Below, in pieces: positions 6,787 to 13,782 of a stretch of DNA of 13,882 nucleotides. A program made the position numbers and the translations under genes. Source of the DNA: Clostridiales bacterium UBA2432 (lineage in GTDB: Bacteria > Bacillota > Clostridia > Lachnospirales > Vallitaleaceae); NCBI GenBank assembly GCA_002342805.1, contig DDQW01000013.1, positions 1 through 13,882 of the forward strand, in the 5' to 3' direction. Under the pieces are notes generated by a model, which searched no databases, was not told the origin of the DNA, and saw nothing but the letters and a program-made list of their open reading frames with translations. Position 1 is the first letter of the stretch. Each line of letters begins with the position of its first letter.

Positions 6787-7680
6787 TTAGATGAAGTTCC
6801 CAAAGAAGTCATCCGAAATGTTAATATGGTTAGTTAGCAACCTAACTCTTCGATATTTATCAACAAAGTTTATGTAGCGTTCAAAATCAATCTGAACTGT
6901 TCTCGAATACACTACGTTCTCAGAATCACCATACTTCTCAAAAATAACAATATCAATAAATTCTGACTCTGTATCAGAATCGATTCTATGATTCGTCAGA
7001 TATAACTTCATCTCTTTATATCCGCTCTTCTCAGAGGGAATGATTCTAAAATTCCTATAGGAAAAATGATTGCTCTCATTTATAGCATTAATCATATCAC
7101 CCCTAAACTCTGTATTATATAGTTTATTATTATACAGATTGATGCTTTTCTGCATATTTAGAAATGAGTAAGGGATATTGTACTTAGTTACATACTTATA
7201 ATAATAGCCTTCTGATTGTATGAATGTATTTATCATATTCTTAAATGCATTCTCAGAAAAATCTATCCCAGTTATTCTACGAATCTCATTGTACAAAATA
7301 ACAGGGAAAAGCTTTATCAAAGCAACAATTTCATTACGTCGATTCTTATTTGAATGCTTTTTGGTACCACCAAACTTTGCAGGATTAGCTAAAGGGCAAT
7401 CATCATAATTCTCTTGAATATAATCAGCTAAACCTTCTACATTATATTTAATATGTTTGGCATGTAATGGCATCTTATTCTTATTCTCATCTAAAGTTCT
7501 ATCAACATATAAGTTGACAATAATAATTGGATTCTTACACGCAGGACAAATCCCATAGTATTTCATTTCACCACTCGAACTATTATAGTAGGGTGAAGTC
7601 TTTCGAGTATGCCTTTCATAATTCCTGACATTCAAATTAATTGCTTTATCTTCGGTTTTATCAACCTGAAATATATCCAT
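6787..7680 (-). CDS. Uncharacterised 297-residue protein with a possible zinc-binding site
   Basis: The product begins MDIFQVDKTEDKAINLNVRN. GAGGAG lies a few bases before the ATG at 7680. Residues 45-48 form CPAC, and H73, H76 and C95 (HAKH and DDCPL) could complete a zinc-binding module in the first third. The remainder is mixed helix and strand with many aromatic residues and no catalytic motif I recognise. There is no signal peptide or membrane segment, so it is probably cytoplasmic. Its stop codon TAA (6787-6789) is formed by the last three bases of the IS91-like element (GTTA read on the other strand), so the original 3' end may have been slightly different. An attC-like hairpin lies 44 bases upstream of the start. 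Function unknown; one cassette-like unit. Confidence 0.7.
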   Translation of the reverse strand: MDIFQVDKTEDKAINLNVRNYERHTRKTSPYYNSSSGEMKYYGICPACKNPIIIVNLYVDRTLDENKNKMPLHAKHIKYNVEGLADYIQENYDDCPLANPAKFGGTKKHSNKNRRNEIVALIKLFPVILYNEIRRITGIDFSENAFKNMINTFIQSEGYYYKYVTKYNIPYSFLNMQKSINLYNNKLYNTEFRGDMINAINESNHFSYRNFRIIPSEKSGYKEMKLYLTNHRIDSDTESEFIDIVIFEKYGDSENVVYSRTVQIDFERYINFVDKYRRVRLLTNHINISDDFFGNFI

Positions 7681-7724
7681 TTTTCTCCTCTTTCCATTTC
7701 GAAACCATCTTTGGGAATTTTATC

Positions 7725-7788
7725 TAACTTACATGTTTAAGCGATGTGCCAATACAATATTTATTTGCCTTGTTAGCGCATGTCGTTA
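7725..7788. repeat. Possible attC-like hairpin upstream of the zinc-binding gene
   Basis: TAAC-tt-ACATG (7725-7735) can pair with CATGT-c-GTTA (7779-7788), with a small asymmetric bulge, around a loop of about 43 bases that contains AAGCG and TAGCG copies. Polarity (TAAC outside left, GTTA right) and length suit a short attC. The sequence ATCTAAC at the left fits the RYYYAAC box; the right box does not fit well. Confidence 0.35.
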
Positions 7789-7799
7789 ATAAACGTATT

Positions 7800-8104
7800 A
7801 CCTCTTATTATGCATCTTCTTACATTTTTTCCCTTTTACTAATTTTATCCAAGCATGCAAACAAAACCAATAACCTTTCACTGGTTTTAATCTGATGTTT
7901 TTATATTAATTCTATTGTTCATATTTTGAACTCGATTTATTATTGAAGTGTCTCTCCTATATTGAGCCTCTTTCTCTATAAAGAGTAGCATTCTTTTTTT
8001 CTCCCATCAATTTTTATATCCTCATCATTTATACTATAGTAGAATTTTAATCCAGTCAAGATGAAATATAAGAAACCAATTGTTAGCTAACCTTTGGCAT
8101 ATAA
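7800..8104. other. AT-rich spacer without a convincing gene; two inverted repeats
   Basis: No intact gene is visible. AAAACCA (7863-7869) and TGGTTTT (7882-7888) form a hairpin that could end minus-strand transcription from the gene at 8105. GTTAGCTAAC (8082-8091), flanked by CCAA and TTGG, is a palindrome that places GTTA 23 bases past that gene's stop codon, as at the other cassette boundaries. A short minus-strand frame (FYYSINDEDIKIDGRKKE) ending at a TAG might be a decayed fragment, but support is weak. Confidence 0.4.
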
Positions 8105-8584
8105 TTACTTGAACTCTGTCGACAAATCTACGAGTTGCTCTGTTAAATGCCTTTCAAAAAGACGAATTGCTTCTTCCCTACTCGTTGAAGGGCCGGTTAA
8201 AATCAATCCATCTTTATAAGACCAAGAACCTTCTTCATGAATCAAAATAGTAACTTCTTGAAGTGAATCATCTAGATAAATCGCCCCATACGTGCTCATG
8301 TCTGTTGCCTCATTGATTCTACCAACAAGTGAATCAAGATTATTTAATCGAATGTCGACCTGTTCAATTTTAGTGTCATCAATTATAATATTACCTACGA
8401 ATCTTGAACGTCCTATCAACGAATTATATTTATACCCATCCAAGTGAAAAGTAACACTAGAATTCTCCTCTGGCATATCATATTGTAACTTCACCAGATG
8501 AATATCTTCTTCGACCTTTCTTGGAAAGACATAAATGCCTATTCCAACGCTCATCAATATTATCAGTATCATTAACTTCTTCAT
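8105..8584 (-). CDS. Small membrane-anchored extracytoplasmic protein of unknown function
   Basis: The 159-residue product starts MKKLMILIILMSVGIGIYVF, a short positive N-terminus followed by a hydrophobic segment (about residues 3-20). This reads as an uncleaved signal anchor or a signal peptide without a clear cleavage site; there is no lipobox Cys. The rest is soluble and beta-rich, with FHLDGYKYNSLIGRSRFVGNIIIDD (about 46-70, central part GRSRFVG) and STYGAIYLDDSL, likely a small extracellular domain. GAGGA lies 8 bases before the ATG. It follows the membrane-protein gene at 8707-9426 in the same direction with about 120 bases between. Function not recognised. Confidence 0.7.
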   Translation of the reverse strand: MKKLMILIILMSVGIGIYVFPRKVEEDIHLVKLQYDMPEENSSVTFHLDGYKYNSLIGRSRFVGNIIIDDTKIEQVDIRLNNLDSLVGRINEATDMSTYGAIYLDDSLQEVTILIHEEGSWSYKDGLILTGPSTSREEAIRLFERHLTEQLVDLSTEFK

Positions 8585-8648
8585 ATGTGGTCCTCAACTT
8601 TCTTCATTAAAATATTGATAAAGTTCTGGGCGCACGCTCTGACGTAAA

Positions 8649-8686
8649 TAACTATCTGTAAGGATTTTATGGTCAGCTAATAGTTA
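8649..8686. repeat. Inverted repeat TAACTAT / ATAGTTA between two membrane-protein genes
   Basis: TAACTAT (8649-8655) and ATAGTTA (8680-8686) are perfect 7-base inverted repeats with a 24-base loop, in TAAC-outside polarity. The right arm ends TAATAGTTA, the same nine bases that close every IS91-like right end here, but no other part of the right-end block is present. It lies 21 bases from the stop at 8707, the spacing of a cassette boundary. It could be a short attC-like site or an IS relic. Confidence 0.4.
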
Positions 8687-8706
8687 CCCTCCCGCTAAAA
8701 AACCGA

Positions 8707-9426
8707 CTAATTGCGATTTACTAATACACCTATTTGATTCATTGTCCGTATAATATACTCATCCGCATTATTATCCTTCAAAATAACATAGTCTGAACGG
8801 CCATTCCCACCAAATTGAGCCGAATCGATTTTCGTTTCTACTGATATATCTTCATTCTTTAGGTCAATTTGAAATAACCTTGTTTTATTTCCTTTAAGTT
8901 CATAAATCAATTCAGCATCTGAATCAAATTGTAAATTCATATGATCAAACGCTGATAGCTCCAGTACAACTTCAAATTTACGTTTGTCATTTGAATAATT
9001 GGTTAATTCAAATTCCATATTAAATTCACTAAGCCTACCGTCGTTATAGGAATAACTGTATATACACTCTTCCTGTAATACAATTGACTCTAGATTATCC
9101 GACTTGCCAAGCTGATATTGAACAATATTACTGTGCGCAAAATACATTATAGTAACAAATACTACATATAGCCAAAAGTGTTGTTTACTACGAATTATTA
9201 GTTCATCTTGAACAAATTTGTCTCTTATAAAATAGGTAACAAAAATAAAGACTAAAAATACAAATATAGAAATATGTAAGCCTTGATATCCATCCGTCCA
9301 TGCTGGAATACTGATGGCTTCAAAAATAAGATCTCCTATAGCTCTACTATGAGCTGTTTCAACCATTGCCTAAAAGAAGAATGCCTCCAAAAAAATTGGA
9401 GTATACTTCAATAAAAAGTTTTTCAT
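8707..9426 (-). pseudogene. Two-helix membrane protein with in-frame amber codon near the start
   Basis: The likely true start is the ATG at 9426, preceded by GAGG and 5 spacer bases, giving MKNFLLKYTPIFLEAFFF. Codon 19 is TAG (9370-9372), after which the same frame continues MVETAHSRAIGDLIFEAISI to a TAG stop. Restarting at the internal ATG (9366) is possible but it has no good binding site. The continued product would be 239 residues, with membrane helices around 51-67 and 84-98 (LHISIFVFLVFIFVTYFI; FWLYVVFVTIMYF) and a beta-rich soluble C-terminal domain of about 130 residues. I do not recognise the family. Because TAG also ends this gene and two others in the window, the amber is best read as a disabling mutation or a sequencing error. 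Confidence 0.6.
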
Positions 9427-9534
9427 AATATCCTCTTTCCAAAAAATCAAACATTGACAACTGTACAACATAGTAAATGATTAATTTATCTATATTGGCA
9501 ACAAAGTGACAAGCAAATGGCTCAACTAATCAGC

Positions 9535-10185
9535 TCATTTTTTTGCAATTACTACAACTGCAATAATTTCATGAGTAGTGCCACATTTATCATTAAACCT
9601 GTAGATCTTATCCTCAATTGTAACTTCGGTAAATATCTCGAATAACTCTTTTAATTCTTCCACTGACGTATAATAATGAGGAATTCCGTCTTCCCCTGGT
9701 CTTCCGCCAGCATATGTATCCGGTGCAATCTCATCGCCAATACCATATGTTATATCGTCCTTAGTTACAAAATCCGTAAAAAATATTCCGCCTTCTCGTA
9801 ATACCCGATACGCTTCTTGAATCCCTTTAGCAATTTCTTCTCGAACTCCATGCCCTTGAACCCAAACACATAATATTCCATCTAGTGTATCTGAATCTAG
9901 ACTTAGATTATACATGTCTTGAATGCTATAACTCACATTACTCAAGCCGGACTTTTCAATTAATTCTTGCGTCATTTTTACTCCTGTTTCAGAAATGTCA
10001 CATGCATGAACAATAAATCCTCGATCAGCCAATAATAATGCGTGACGACCTGTTCCACAACCTAAATCCAATATATTCTTTAACCCATTCTTCCTAAAGA
10101 TATCCGCTGCTTGTATTACTGTATCTAACACGTCAAGTTGGACTCGTCCCTGTTTTGTATAAATCCTCTCCCAACTTCCATCCAT
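9535..10185 (-). CDS. Class I SAM-dependent methyltransferase
   Basis: The 216-residue product has the Rossmann-fold SAM-binding signature: motif I LDLGCGTGRH (residues 39-48), the acidic end of strand 2 (HACDIS, D63), and later motifs around YSIQDMYNL and VLREGGIFFTDF. It resembles the broad Methyltransf_11/25 group, which methylates small molecules or proteins, and nothing points to a specific substrate. I chose the ATG at 10185 because AAGGAG lies 7-8 bases before it; the ATG two codons earlier overlaps the binding site. It lies upstream of the two membrane-protein genes in the same direction, separated by about 110 bases with no obvious attC-like site, so they may share a transcript. No sign of DNA-methyltransferase motifs (no NPPY/DPPY), so it is unlikely to be a restriction-modification partner. 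Confidence 0.85.
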   Translation of the reverse strand: MDGSWERIYTKQGRVQLDVLDTVIQAADIFRKNGLKNILDLGCGTGRHALLLADRGFIVHACDISETGVKMTQELIEKSGLSNVSYSIQDMYNLSLDSDTLDGILCVWVQGHGVREEIAKGIQEAYRVLREGGIFFTDFVTKDDITYGIGDEIAPDTYAGGRPGEDGIPHYYTSVEELKELFEIFTEVTIEDKIYRFNDKCGTTHEIIAVVVIAKK

Positions 10186-10291
10186 ATTCATTCTCCTTCG
10201 ACAAAGCTTAAAACCTATAGTCTAATAATTATGTGGTGAAATTTATTACTATTTGCACAAACAGTTATTTTTTGAAGTCCATATATACTAA

Positions 10292-10509
10292 TGGGGTCAC
10301 CGTCTACACATCAAGGAATCGTTTGAAGTCGATTATATAACGGAATATCCAACTGATGACATCCCTATTTCGTTACAAATCTATAATATCACCACTGATA
10401 ATAGCCCGAAACAAATCAGTGTGAATTTTCTGATTTTTTGTTAACAGATTCTGACACATTTGCTGAGCGAAGAATTAACGTAGCGAAGCTTGCTTCTGTC
10501 TTTCTTTAA
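10292..10509 (+). pseudogene. Possible decayed gene fragment
   Basis: A plus-strand frame reads HIKESFEVDYITEYPTDD and on to KQISVNF. After a shift near 10430 another frame continues SDFLLTDSDTFAERRINVAK to TAA at 10507. The composition is protein-like, there is no start codon with a binding site, and the family is unknown. The stretch 10186-10552 otherwise shows no gene. It lies directly before the solo IS91-like right end and might be cargo left behind by a deletion. Confidence 0.25.
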
Positions 10510-10552
10510 GTCATTCCCTTCTTCATTTCAACGTAGTTTTCATTCAATATTT

Positions 10553-10695
10553 AGAAGAAATTGTTTGTTTTTCAGCTAATCGACTTATATATTTTTCACT
10601 ATTACCACGACTTCGTTCAACACGATATAACCGATAACTTGCCCTGTCTTTGGATGGAGTATTTTTTGAGTCATCGGATATATCTATAATAGTTA
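10553..10695 (+). mobile_element. Solo right end of an IS91-like element
   Basis: About 143 bases match the tail of the element at 12466-13765, from AGAAGA through AGCTAATCGACTT, the conserved CGACTTCGTTCAACACG block and CCGATAACTTGCCC to the terminal CTATAATAGTTA. No left end or coding sequence accompanies it, so the rest was deleted. It sits 17 bases from the stop codon of the GmrSD-like gene, the same relation seen for the other right ends. Confidence 0.8.
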
Positions 10696-10712
10696 GTTGA
10701 AGTAATAATTCG

Positions 10713-12302
10713 TCAGCTTAATTTCATTAGTTTTTTTGCCTCACTTAGCAAAATAGCAGATCTATCTTTAAGAAACTGTTCATAATCGTCATGAAACATA
10801 TCGATTGGACATAATGCACCATCCAGTATCTTCTTAATATTTTCATGATCATCAGGCATCAATGACCTATAAACTGAAGGTTTTTTGTCATTAATCAAGT
10901 TATTTACTTGTCTTGATAGAAAGCAAAAATTTGCTAGACAATTGTATTTATTTTTGCCAAATCCTTCTGATATTAAGTAGTTTTTTGGATATATATGATG
11001 AAATTCTTTTCTATTACATTCCCTCAATACAGGTTCTAACTGAATATTACTTCCGTCAGTAAAATTTCTAGGAGTAGAATTAGCTAACATCAATATTAAC
11101 GTTTTACTATTAACATTTCCAACCGAAAAGTTATTATCAGTAAAAAACGAATAGTCTAAATCTATATTGATTTCGGAGAGAATATTTTGCTTACCTCTCT
11201 TAAGTAATTTGATTTCAGGCAAGTCTTTATCAAGTTGATTTAAGCTTTTACTAAATCTTCTAGAAAAAAATACCCTCCACATATAAATCATTAATGCGGA
11301 ATGTTGCTCTGTAGTAGGTATAATTGCCTGTGACTTTTCAGTAGCGAAAAAGACTGACAAAGGTATCATTATGGTCTTAAATGGCAGTATCTTTATTGAG
11401 TATGCTTTAAGATTAGCCTTTATATAATCTACTGCTCCTAAGATTCCATTCCTTATTTCATTAAAACGCTCTCGAACTTCAGCACCAGATAAATTGATTA
11501 TGGTTGCAGGCTTAGCATCTCCTACTATAATCGCCGCGCAGCATCTCAAAAGCAAATCAGTATCACTACCTAAATCACTAAATCCATACGATTCTAATTC
11601 CTCTTCCAATTCCTCGAATTTTGCTTGTAAATCAAAATCTTCGCTCCAGCTCCAAGCTGAAAGTAATTGGAATGTATTCAGTTCTACACCTAGACGATTT
11701 ATGCGTTCGAATACAATTGCCACACTAGCCCTATCATCTGTCTTAAATGTTTGTACAGGAATGTGTGCCGTGGTAAACTTCTGATACAATTCATCCACTT
11801 TATCACCTATGCTATCGTCCATTTCTTTTAGAAATTTTCTATATTCTGGTGGATTGAACAAAATTCTCAAGGGAAAATGTTTATTAGAGTCATAATCATC
11901 ATCAGAAATATACATAAATTGTGACTCTTGCATTGTTTCATCACTAGTTAAATCATAATATATATTGAAAATACTATCATCTTCACCTTCTTTGGGTTCG
12001 AAAATATTCTGAAAAACTCCGAATATGGAAGTCATACGCTGTTGCCCATCAAGTATATAGTCTATTGGATACTCCTCTGGCTGCTCTGGAAGCTCATAAG
12101 GTCCTAACATCCTTTCTGTTTTTAATGCAGTTTTTGTCCTCCAAATAAGTACTGATCCAAATGGATATCCTTTATAAATTGAATCCATTAGATGAGCAAC
12201 CCTTTCACCATCCCATACAAAACCTCTTTGAAATGCAGGAATTCTTATATTCCCCTTCCTTATTTCTTCGATTACCTCATTGATAAATAGCGTTTCACTC
12301 AT
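10713..12302 (-). CDS. Single-chain GmrSD-like restriction nuclease (DUF262 plus C-terminal HNH)
   Basis: The intact 529-residue product joins an N-terminal DUF262 domain to a C-terminal DUF1524-like HNH nuclease, as in GmrSD, BrxU and SspE-type enzymes that use NTP hydrolysis to cut modified phage DNA. Visible hallmarks are IPAFQRGFVW (21-30), YPFGSVLIW (46-54) and the DUF262 signature DGQQRMT (85-91), then FERINRLGVELN in the middle. The HNH site HHIYPK (435-440) is followed by CLANFCFLS (about 455-463), supplying the later Asn. GGAGGAG lies 7 bases before the ATG. There is no adjacent methyltransferase or second subunit in the same unit, so it may act alone against modified DNA; the target modification cannot be told. 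It is bounded by an IS91-like right end on its 3' side and, after a noncoding spacer, an IS91-like left end on its 5' side. Confidence 0.88.
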   Translation of the reverse strand: MSETLFINEVIEEIRKGNIRIPAFQRGFVWDGERVAHLMDSIYKGYPFGSVLIWRTKTALKTERMLGPYELPEQPEEYPIDYILDGQQRMTSIFGVFQNIFEPKEGEDDSIFNIYYDLTSDETMQESQFMYISDDDYDSNKHFPLRILFNPPEYRKFLKEMDDSIGDKVDELYQKFTTAHIPVQTFKTDDRASVAIVFERINRLGVELNTFQLLSAWSWSEDFDLQAKFEELEEELESYGFSDLGSDTDLLLRCCAAIIVGDAKPATIINLSGAEVRERFNEIRNGILGAVDYIKANLKAYSIKILPFKTIMIPLSVFFATEKSQAIIPTTEQHSALMIYMWRVFFSRRFSKSLNQLDKDLPEIKLLKRGKQNILSEINIDLDYSFFTDNNFSVGNVNSKTLILMLANSTPRNFTDGSNIQLEPVLRECNRKEFHHIYPKNYLISEGFGKNKYNCLANFCFLSRQVNNLINDKKPSVYRSLMPDDHENIKKILDGALCPIDMFHDDYEQFLKDRSAILLSEAKKLMKLS

Positions 12303-12465
12303 TTTTTTCTCCTCCTATATCAGAATTTTATTTCAGCTATCGGTATGGCTTCACGACGTCCTGGCCCCTTAGGGGATTCCGCTCATGCCCTATTAAGTGC
12401 TAATGCGAGTACTAGCGCGATGTGCGTTTAGACTTTGGAATATACGTCGCGCACGGAAATACATT
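12303..12465. other. Structured noncoding spacer upstream of the GmrSD-like gene
   Basis: This spacer has no ORF and is GC-richer than the genes around it. It holds a perfect hairpin CCCC-tta-GGGG (12365-12375) inside a weaker GGTATG/CATGCC pairing, and a second perfect pair GCGCGA (12415-12420) with TCGCGC (12447-12452). It occupies the position where an attC half site would be expected next to an IS91-like left end, but I find no ATAAC partner for the GTTAT at 13762, so the match is incomplete. Confidence 0.4.
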
Positions 12466-12584
12466 GTTGAACTGAATCGCTACGCGATAGCTTTTTACCT
12501 TTTCTCTAATTACTTTGTATCTTTATACTAATCCTTTCATGTAAACTAAGATGTTACTATTTTTAGTTTTGAAAGGAGCTTTTT

Positions 12585-12889
12585 ATGTACCAATCTTATG
12601 TTTCACAATTAATTTTTGAAATGGAATTACGTGGTTATAGTCCTCGTACAATCCACTCGTATTCCAAGTATCTTCATCGATTTCTTACGCTTACCAACAA
12701 ACCTGTTTCAGATATTAACGAGGAAAATCTGCGACAATATCTACACGCACTTGTCTGTCGTAAAGTATCCACATCTTACGTTAACAGCGCTATTCTTCAA
12801 CACAACTTTTTTCACACCGGTTTTGAAACGTCCTTTTAACATGCATGATTTTCCTCGTGTCAAAAATTCGAAAAAGTTATCCTCTGTTT
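12585..12889 (+). pseudogene. N-terminal fragment of the IS91-like tyrosine recombinase, frameshifted
   Basis: The product begins MYQSYVSQLIFEMELRGYSP after GAAAGGAG and covers the N-terminal SAM-like domain. A one-base change in the T-run near 12806-12811 shifts the frame after YVNSAILQHNFF; the correct continuation TPVLKRPFNMHDFPRVKNSKK is readable in the next frame. The recombinase sequence ends at KKLSSV, where the internal deletion joins it to the transposase. All catalytic residues are gone. Confidence 0.85.
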
Positions 12890-13512
12890 TTAATGGTGAA
12901 TTTTTAGAAAGACTTAAGAATCTTTATTCGTCAGGTGATTTTCCGACTGCCAATGAAAAAAATCCTCTTAGTTCTCCTGATACGTTTCAGTCTTTTCTTG
13001 ACTCTTTATATGATAAAGACTGGATTGTCTTTTTAAAAGTAGGTTGTATACACGAGCAGTAACCGTAGGTTATGACCAGTGCCATTTTTAAGTGTGCTGA
13101 CCATGTGATTAAATATCTGGGGCGTTACACACATCGTGTTGCTATTTCAGATTTCAGGATTAAAAGAATCTCTAGTAATGAAGTTTCCTTTTCTTACCAC
13201 GACAGCAAAGATGGCGGTAAACAAAAGATAATGACACTGAGCTATCATGAGTTTATGCGACGTTTTCTTCTGCATGTATTACCGCATAAGTTTGTGAAGA
13301 TTCGCCATTATGGTTTTCTATCGAATCGTTTTCGTTCATCAAAGGTAGCGCTTTGCCGTAAACTTATTGCTAAACAAGGCGGTCTTGTTCTTAACGTCCT
13401 ACCACTGCTTGATAAAGTTCGTTTATTAGAAAAACTTATCGGTAAAGAAAAACTTTGCTGCCCTAAATGCGGCCGATACTTCACTTATAATCATGAAGTT
13501 AATCTTAATTAG
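12890..13512 (+). pseudogene. C-terminal fragment of the IS91-family Y2 transposase
   Basis: From the deletion junction the sequence reads FNGEFLERLKNLYSSG, then SLYDKDWIVFLK, in frame with the preceding recombinase piece. A roughly 40-base insertion (about 13039-13078) brings a stop at 13060-13062. Transposase sequence then resumes with IFKCADHVIKYLGRYTHR, which includes the Y-x-x-x-Y pair, and runs through EVSFSYHDSKDGG to CCPKCGRYFTYNHEVNLN and TAA. The zinc finger and HUH motif are absent, so no nicking activity is possible. It is useful as the reference showing that the amber in the copy at 5412-6536 replaces a sense codon. Confidence 0.85.
13039..13078 (+). repeat. About 40-base insertion with a hairpin, inside the transposase fragment
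   Basis: Foreign bases separate WIVFLK from IFKCADHV. They contain GTAGGTT twice, 26 bases apart (13039 and 13065), and a perfect hairpin TAACC-gta-GGTTA (13060-13072). The exact edges are uncertain by a few bases. It resembles the 52-base insert at 4895-4946 in size and in having a 3-base-loop hairpin, but not in sequence. Confidence 0.45.
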
Positions 13513-13553
13513 GTGATTACTTAATTTCACAACATCAAATATTGGCCTCTTTT

Positions 13554-13570
13554 TTGGGGAGGGGGAAGTT
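13554..13570 (+). other. Conserved G-rich box, second copy
   Basis: TTGGGGAGGGGGAAGTT, identical to 6572-6588 and 42 bases past the transposase stop (36 bases in the other element), preceded by GCCTCTT in both. Confidence 0.6.
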
Positions 13571-13782
13571 CTGTCATGATTTAAAATTTCTTGAAATACA
13601 GCTGGATTTTCATCCAGAACAAGAAGATTTAGTTAGTTTTCAAGCTAATCGACTTACATACTTTTCACTAGTACCGCGACTTCGTTCAACACGATATAAC
13701 CGATAACTTGCCCTGTCTTTGGATGAGGTATTTTTTTGAGTCATCGGATATATCTATAATAGTTATACGCAGTTAAATATGA

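Larger units (their letters stand above)
4417..6789 (+). mobile_element. Near-full-length IS91-like element with tyrosine recombinase and Y2 transposase
   Basis: The left end is GTTGGATAAACCG with a short hairpin ACCG/CGGT (4426-4439), laid out like the ATCGC/GCGAT hairpin of the other copies. The right end carries a two-stem structure (6723-6770) and stops with TTCTAATAGTTA. Two genes run left to right and overlap by 11 bases. The layout of a phage-like recombinase followed by an HUH transposase is known for a subset of IS91-family elements. It is the most diverged of the copies here. Both genes are damaged, so it is probably not autonomous. Its last three bases (TTA) are also the stop codon of the minus-strand gene next to it. 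Confidence 0.8.
12466..13765 (+). mobile_element. IS91-like element, internal-deletion derivative
   Basis: Both ends are preserved: a left end GTTGAACTGAATCGC with hairpin ATCGC-tac-GCGAT (12476-12488), and a right end with CCGATAAC (13700-13707) pairing, with one mismatch, with GTCATCGG (13740-13747), then CTATAATAGTTA. Compared with 4417-6789, about 1.1 kb is missing inside, removing the recombinase catalytic domain and the transposase zinc finger and HUH motif. It is close kin of the remnant at 660-2005 (near-identical left ends). A perfect hairpin CTGGAT-tttc-ATCCAG lies at 13602-13617. It resembles a non-autonomous derivative that could be mobilised in trans. Confidence 0.85.

Noticed and set aside
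8649..8686. Solo IS91-like right end
   Set aside because: Only TAATAGTTA matches; the CATCGGATA block, double stem and T-run of real right ends are missing.
9370..9372. Pyrrolysine or other amber recoding in the membrane-protein gene
   Set aside because: TAG terminates this same gene, the IS3 orfB and the partial gene at 13783, and no recoding signal is visible.
9535..10185. DNA methyltransferase paired with the GmrSD-like nuclease
   Set aside because: No catalytic NPPY/DPPY or PC motif; the protein has a general small-substrate methyltransferase layout and lies in a different unit.
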